This document shows, piece by piece, positions 60,624 to 64,000 of a stretch of 64,000 bases of DNA (position 1 is its first letter; every line of letters starts with the position of its first letter). The position numbers and the translations under genes are program-made. The stretch is taken from the NCBI RefSeq assembly GCF_028765165.1, contig NZ_JARADB010000012.1, forward strand, positions 1 through 64,000. The letters run 5' to 3'. The notes under the pieces were generated by a model. That model was given only the letters and a program-made list of their open reading frames with translations, searched no databases and was not told the DNA's origin. The DNA comes from Paenibacillus sp. MAHUQ-63. Its GTDB lineage: Bacteria; Bacillota; Bacilli; Paenibacillales; NBRC-103111.

Positions 60624-61127
60624 TCAAGACTTGTATGAGTTTTTCATCATACGAACTTGCCTATCGTGAACCAGTTGCTCCCTAATAATTGCTTGATAGA
60701 TCGCATCCGGAGAATTTTTAAGCAACTCAGGAAAATTACTGTTTAAGTAAGATTCGATACAAAGAATCTCATTCTCTGTTGGATCTGCTACGCCACGTGG
60801 AATTGGTAACGGATCTGGTCGTGTACCTTGGAATCTAGCTATCGCTTCGTTTACGTCCCGATTGACATACGCAAAAGAGACACGTGATTCTTCTGATTCT
60901 AATGCTTTTCTTAAGTCATAAACTCCGTTCTCATCGAAGGATATTCTCGTGAATTGAATAAGAATAATCTGACTTGGTACGCTGCCTTTGCTTTCATACA
61001 TTAAAGTTATTTTTAGTGCGTTTCGGCCAGCCAGATCCCGCAATATAATTTTCCGCTTCTTATCAATTTGTGAAGTTGGAACTAAGTATACCTTATCCTC
61101 ATTCACGCATAAGAATTTAACTCCCAC
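60624..61127 (-). CDS. 167-aa hypothetical protein
   Basis: Starts at GTG 61127 with GGGGGAGGTG at good spacing. The first 85 residues are beta-rich (VKFLCVNEDKVYLVPTSQI; KIILRDLAGRNALKITLMYESKG; SQIILIQFTRISFDENGVYDL). The rest is helical, with an 'LPIPRGVADPTENEILCIESYLNSNFPELL' linker and helix. There is no signal peptide or membrane segment. It is a monocistronic unit and looks intact in an otherwise decayed region. I do not recognise the family. Confidence 0.68.
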   Translation of the reverse strand: MGVKFLCVNEDKVYLVPTSQIDKKRKIILRDLAGRNALKITLMYESKGSVPSQIILIQFTRISFDENGVYDLRKALESEESRVSFAYVNRDVNEAIARFQGTRPDPLPIPRGVADPTENEILCIESYLNSNFPELLKNSPDAIYQAIIREQLVHDRQVRMMKNSYKS

Positions 61128-61442
61128 CGTAATTCACCTCCCCCTTATGACCATGCCCAGTTCAGATATTCTAAATTTTCATATAATAACAGTATCTCAA
61201 ACCTCTTTAAATTTATACCTATCAAGCCCATAAGCCATTGTTGTATTATATTAACTATCAGCACTTAACCGAATATTTCTAAAATAGAGAAAACATCGCT
61301 AACTAGCCGCACGGCTCCTCTTCCTTTTCTTGTCAATAAAAAAAGAAGCACCTTATAGCGCCTATTATTGTTTACATAATATTTATTCTGTTAATTATCT
61401 AGTTCCACTGATCTCTAAAATCGTCAACCAACTATGAATCGC
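61128..61442. other. 315-nt gene-free stretch
   Basis: AT-rich. It holds the start region of the 167-aa gene and the terminator of the glycosidase-like gene (61337-61364). Near 61400 a minus-strand frame would read LVDDFRDQWN before a stop. This might be a residual C-terminal end of the glycosidase-like gene, but the case is weak. Confidence 0.45.
61337..61364 (-). terminator. Terminator of the glycosidase-like gene
   Basis: On the minus strand AGGCGC pairs with GGTGCTT (two wobble pairs), followed by CTTTTTTTATT. Confidence 0.65.
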
Positions 61443-62189
61443 CTATCGTGTGCTGAGGTCCAAGACGAATCCAGCCGTTATTCGGCCTTTTGCCCATTCC
61501 CACTCCTGCTGGTTCAACGTAATTAAGCTGTCCTCCTCTCGCCAATGAACCAAATCATACGACCTCATGACGCCAATACCGTTCTCGGGAGAATGAAACA
61601 TCACATATTCCCCTTGATCCCGAATAATGCAGATATTCTCTCCAGCACTTTCGTTACCGCAGTAGGTCCACTGCTGGAAATTATCCGTTTTCGATAGGCT
61701 GACGCCATTTTGCTTATAGAAACAAAACCATTCCCCTGGCCTAGCTGCATTCTCGATGAAGTAAGGATCGATCATACGGCCCATATCCTTAGCGGCCACA
61801 TGTTCTCCTTTGACACGAAGCAGCTCCGGGGTCGTCCAATTCACCAAATCTTCACTGTCCATCATCCAAATGCGGCAATCACCGTTGCCATATTTCTCAC
61901 CATTTGGCCGTGGATAAGATTGTAGACACATTCGCCAGCGATTGTCGACACGAATCAAATTGCCAGGACTGGAGAAATTCAGGTGCTGATCCCTCGGAGT
62001 CAGAAGAAGCGGCTTGCTCCACTCGCGAAGATTAGAGCTTCGGCTCATCGCCGTATATAAATAGACGCGACCGTCTTCTTCTGTCTCCACAAGGGTGTAG
62101 TACAGCCACCAAATACCGTCCTGGTAAAGCGCGCACGGGTCCCGGAAAGCTCTCTTGTGATCTCCCCTCAAGAGAATGGGCGACGTCAT
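61443..62189 (-). CDS. Glycosidase-like five-bladed propeller protein (GH43/GH32-like), possibly truncated
   Basis: 248 aa from ATG 62189, with GGATGGAAGG at 7 nt; an ATG at 62204 overlaps that site. The N-terminal RAFRDPCALYQDGIWWLYYTL carries the Asp that acts as base or nucleophile in GH43/GH32-type propellers. Blades follow: NFSSPGNLIRVDNRWRMCLQSYP, GRMIDPYFIENAARPGEWFCFYKQNG, ICIIRDQGEYVMFHSPENGIGVMRS. The chain stops at GRITAGFVLDLSTR. Relatives of this kind usually continue for some 40-50 residues with a fifth blade, so the 3' end may be lost. No signal peptide. It is 18 nt behind the binding-protein remnant. Confidence 0.65.
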   Translation of the reverse strand: MTSPILLRGDHKRAFRDPCALYQDGIWWLYYTLVETEEDGRVYLYTAMSRSSNLREWSKPLLLTPRDQHLNFSSPGNLIRVDNRWRMCLQSYPRPNGEKYGNGDCRIWMMDSEDLVNWTTPELLRVKGEHVAAKDMGRMIDPYFIENAARPGEWFCFYKQNGVSLSKTDNFQQWTYCGNESAGENICIIRDQGEYVMFHSPENGIGVMRSYDLVHWREEDSLITLNQQEWEWAKGRITAGFVLDLSTR

Positions 62190-62206
62190 TTGGTAGCCTT
62201 CCATCC

Positions 62207-63788
62207 TTATAGACCTGCGCTTACATTGCTTGCTTTCAGTTCGTTATACTTTTTGATTTTTGAATCCAACAAGGATTTGCCGCCCTTCTTCTTCCATGTC
62301 TCCACATAGGAATCCCAGTTAGATAACGGCTCACCGCCTGTAACGAACTTCAGGAACATCTCAACTTCATATTTGGCCACATCAGGTCCTAGTGTATTTT
62401 GCTCATCCGTTGCCGGGATGCCGTAGAAGATGTCTGAAATCAAGGTATAACTGGCTGCTGCATCAATATAGCGGTTGTTTTCAATTTGAATCGTATCCTT
62501 CGTAGCCGCATTGATTTTGTTTTGGATATCTACTCTGGACACGATCTGGCTTAGCGGATCCAGCCATTTCTAGTCGAACGCTTTCTGACCCTCAGGTGTA
62601 CGCGCTTCCGTAATGCTCGTATAATGCGTCCCCTTAATGCCATAATGGTTGAGCTCCCAACCTTCATCCGTGGACATGTAATCTAGGAAGCGTAAAACAG
62701 CCTCCGGATTTTTCGTTTTTGCTGAAATCGCGATTGTCGCGCCTACATTACCGAAAGACAGCATGCCGCTTTGTCCTGCCGGTCCTTTGATTCCCGGAGC
62801 GATAGGCTCCCATTTCACATTCGGCACAATCTCCTTCATCTTAAGCTGCTGAGTAAGCGTTTGCGGAACGATGGACCACCAGGCTGTGAAATAGCCGATT
62901 TTCCCTTGCGCGATTTTCTGCTGCGCCTGATCTGCTTTAATCGTGAAAATTTCCGGATCGATCACCTTAGCATCCCACAGCTTCTTGATATAGGCCAGCG
63001 CTTCCTTGTATTCCGGCGATACAGCAACGGGTACAATCTTGTTGTCTTTCAAATAACTGTTCATAGGCACACTGCTGGCAAACATGCCAGGCGCAATGCC
63101 GTACGCTCCAAATATCGGCATGAAAGTTTCTGCGAAGCTGTTGGCAATGCCCATACCGTACGCATCATTCTTGCCGTTTTTATCCGGGTCGTTGAACGTG
63201 AATGCTTTCAGCATCTGCTCGAACTCGTCCAGATTGGTAGGCATTTTCATATTCAAAGCATCCAGCCAGTCTTTCCGAACCGCAGGTACTTCCTTACCAG
63301 CGCCATTCTCATACGGAATGACGAACTGCTTGCCTTTGTGCTTCGTCAACTCCCACAGTTCCGGCTTCAAGTTCTTCTTCAAATTGGGAGCATATTGGTC
63401 AATTAGTTTGGTAAGATCTAGGAACAAGCCTTGATCTACATACTTCTGGTAGTCAAAAGAGCCCAGTCTGCTCATGTCGGGAATGTCGCCAGAAGCAGCG
63501 AGTACGTTGAACTTGCTGTTAAAGTCGTTATTGGGAAGCATCGTTACGTTCAATTTGACGTTAGCTTTCTTTTCAATTTCTTTGGTGGCTGCATTATCGT
63601 CTTTCCAGACACGACCGCCATCGGGCTGTGTGAGCGAGATTGTTACTGGGGCAGCAGCGGATGCGGATGCGGATGGCTGACTGCTTCCCCCAGTTGCTGC
63701 TGGTTTGCTCGGTTCCGGGCTGCTGCATGCTGCGGTCAATGCCGTAGCCATTGAAACTGTACATAAGGATGCGATAACGCGTATTCAT
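62207..63788 (-). pseudogene. Sugar-binding lipoprotein gene with in-frame TAG and damaged 5' end
   Basis: One frame runs from about 63781 to the TAA at 62207, interrupted by TAG at 62572-62570. Before it stand the binding-protein parts (VPAVRKDWLDALNMKMPTNLDEF, the DPDKNGKNDAYG loop, KNPEAVLRFLDYMSTDEGW, TPEGQKAFD). After it the frame continues KWLDPLSQIVSRVDIQ and ends with YVETWKKKGGKSLLDSKIKKYNEL. At the 5' end the signal peptide RVIASLCTVSMATALTAACSS is in frame with the body, but the only nearby ATG (63788) is in another frame, and no ribosome site is present. So the start codon region is damaged too. Mature parts are otherwise well preserved, which suggests recent inactivation. A TAG-readthrough gene is possible but less likely. 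Confidence 0.82.
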
Positions 63789-63877
63789 AGCTAGGTGGTT
63801 GGCAATCGACTACAAAAATGACGCTTATACTTTTATTTTGCTTAAAAATATGAAGTGCGCCATTTTCATCAAACACC

Positions 63878-64000
63878 TTACTCCCTTGTCTTGATGGCAT
63901 CGGCTCGCCCGACTAAAGCTTGTGCCGCTTGTTTGACTTCCGAGCTATTCGTGATGGAGGCTTTTACCACCTTAATACCAAGCTTCGAAAGTGCTTCTTC
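63878..64000 (-). pseudogene. Truncated PF04392-type ABC substrate-binding protein (window edge)
   Basis: On the minus strand the window edge opens inside a gene that reads EEALSKLGIKVVKAS, then SEVKQAAQALVGRADAI, and a TAA at 63878 after KTRE. The block ALVGRADAIY... is typical of the YtrX/TrpX-like substrate-binding proteins, which normally continue with VPTDNTVVSA and another 100 or more residues. Homology stops at ADAI, so the gene is cut there. The 5' part lies outside the window. Confidence 0.7.

Noticed and set aside
62771-63406. 211-aa plus-strand frame opposite the broken binding protein
   Set aside because: Antisense shadow: Arg/His-rich composition, no ribosome site, and the minus strand has conserved binding-protein sequence.
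1-64000. CRISPR array, insertion sequence, prophage, tRNA, riboswitch or T-box
   Set aside because: I looked for regular short repeats, transposase and phage-type genes, cloverleaf sequences and the typical leader motifs and saw none. The only direct repeats are the three LacI operators and the GDPD duplication.

Overview
The window looks like chromosome of a Gram-positive, low-to-medium-GC, spore-forming Bacillota of the Paenibacillaceae type (Paenibacillus/Cohnella-like). Pointers are strong AGGAGG-type ribosome binding sites throughout, many GTG and TTG starts, and repeated LplA/LplB/YtcP-style sugar import modules with AraC-type sensor regulators. A LysM-Gmad2 protein, a YjgB-like lipoprotein and a yxdJKLM-yxeA-type operon fit as well. 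The genus call is inference from gene style, not from a search.

Layout: (1) 1-3.2 kb: a 5S rRNA with terminator (end of an rRNA operon), a Ser/Asn-rich mini-protein, a Gln-rich coiled-coil protein, a YjgB-like lipoprotein, and two wrecked genes (epoxide hydrolase, nucleotidyltransferase). (2) 3.2-12.1 kb: membrane AraC regulator, two permeases, binding lipoprotein, an (alpha/alpha)-toroid-like protein and an oligogalacturonide lyase, i.e. a likely pectin-fragment uptake and cleavage locus. (3) 12.2-14.6 kb: MBL-fold hydrolase and TetR regulator, divergent and sharing an operator motif, then a LysM-Gmad2 protein. (4) 14.6-26.7 kb: a LacI-centred catabolic cluster. The same 17-nt operator (core AAACGCGCGTTT/C) lies before the left-going pair (TIM-barrel isomerase, DUF1080 protein), before lacI, and before the right-going transporter plus six enzyme-like genes. 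(5) 26.8-31 kb: WYL regulator, DinB-like protein, a 554-aa orphan and a GNAT. (6) 31-37.4 kb: YesM/YesN-type two-component system with a third sugar transporter. (7) 37.6-44.3 kb: single genes (P-loop kinase, two-domain VOC, GrpB, secreted SH3/GW-like protein) and an HxlR-controlled oxidoreductase/membrane pair with two operator dyads. (8) 44.4-49.5 kb: peptide-sensing module of YxdJKLM-YxeA type with a TNACA-N4-TGTAA box. (9) 49.7-58.3 kb: a second membrane AraC regulator, permeases, binding lipoprotein, NagZ-like GH3 and a TIM-barrel isomerase. (10) 58.3-64 kb: a decay zone with a glycerophosphodiesterase gene carrying an in-frame TGA, an eroded tandem duplication, a truncated aldo/keto reductase, a glycosidase-like gene, a binding-protein gene with an in-frame TAG and damaged 5' end, and a truncated substrate-binding gene at the edge.

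How it works together: four intact CUT1-type importers (binding lipoprotein plus two permeases) each have a different controller: a one-component membrane AraC protein (twice), a YesM/YesN pair, and LacI. None carries its own ATPase gene, so all probably share an MsmX-like ATPase encoded elsewhere. Imported oligosaccharides are then processed in the cytoplasm by enzymes encoded beside each importer, none of which shows a signal peptide. The most interesting unit is the LacI cluster: its mix of enzymes resembles keto-glycoside or uronate-type chemistry but does not match a pathway I can name.
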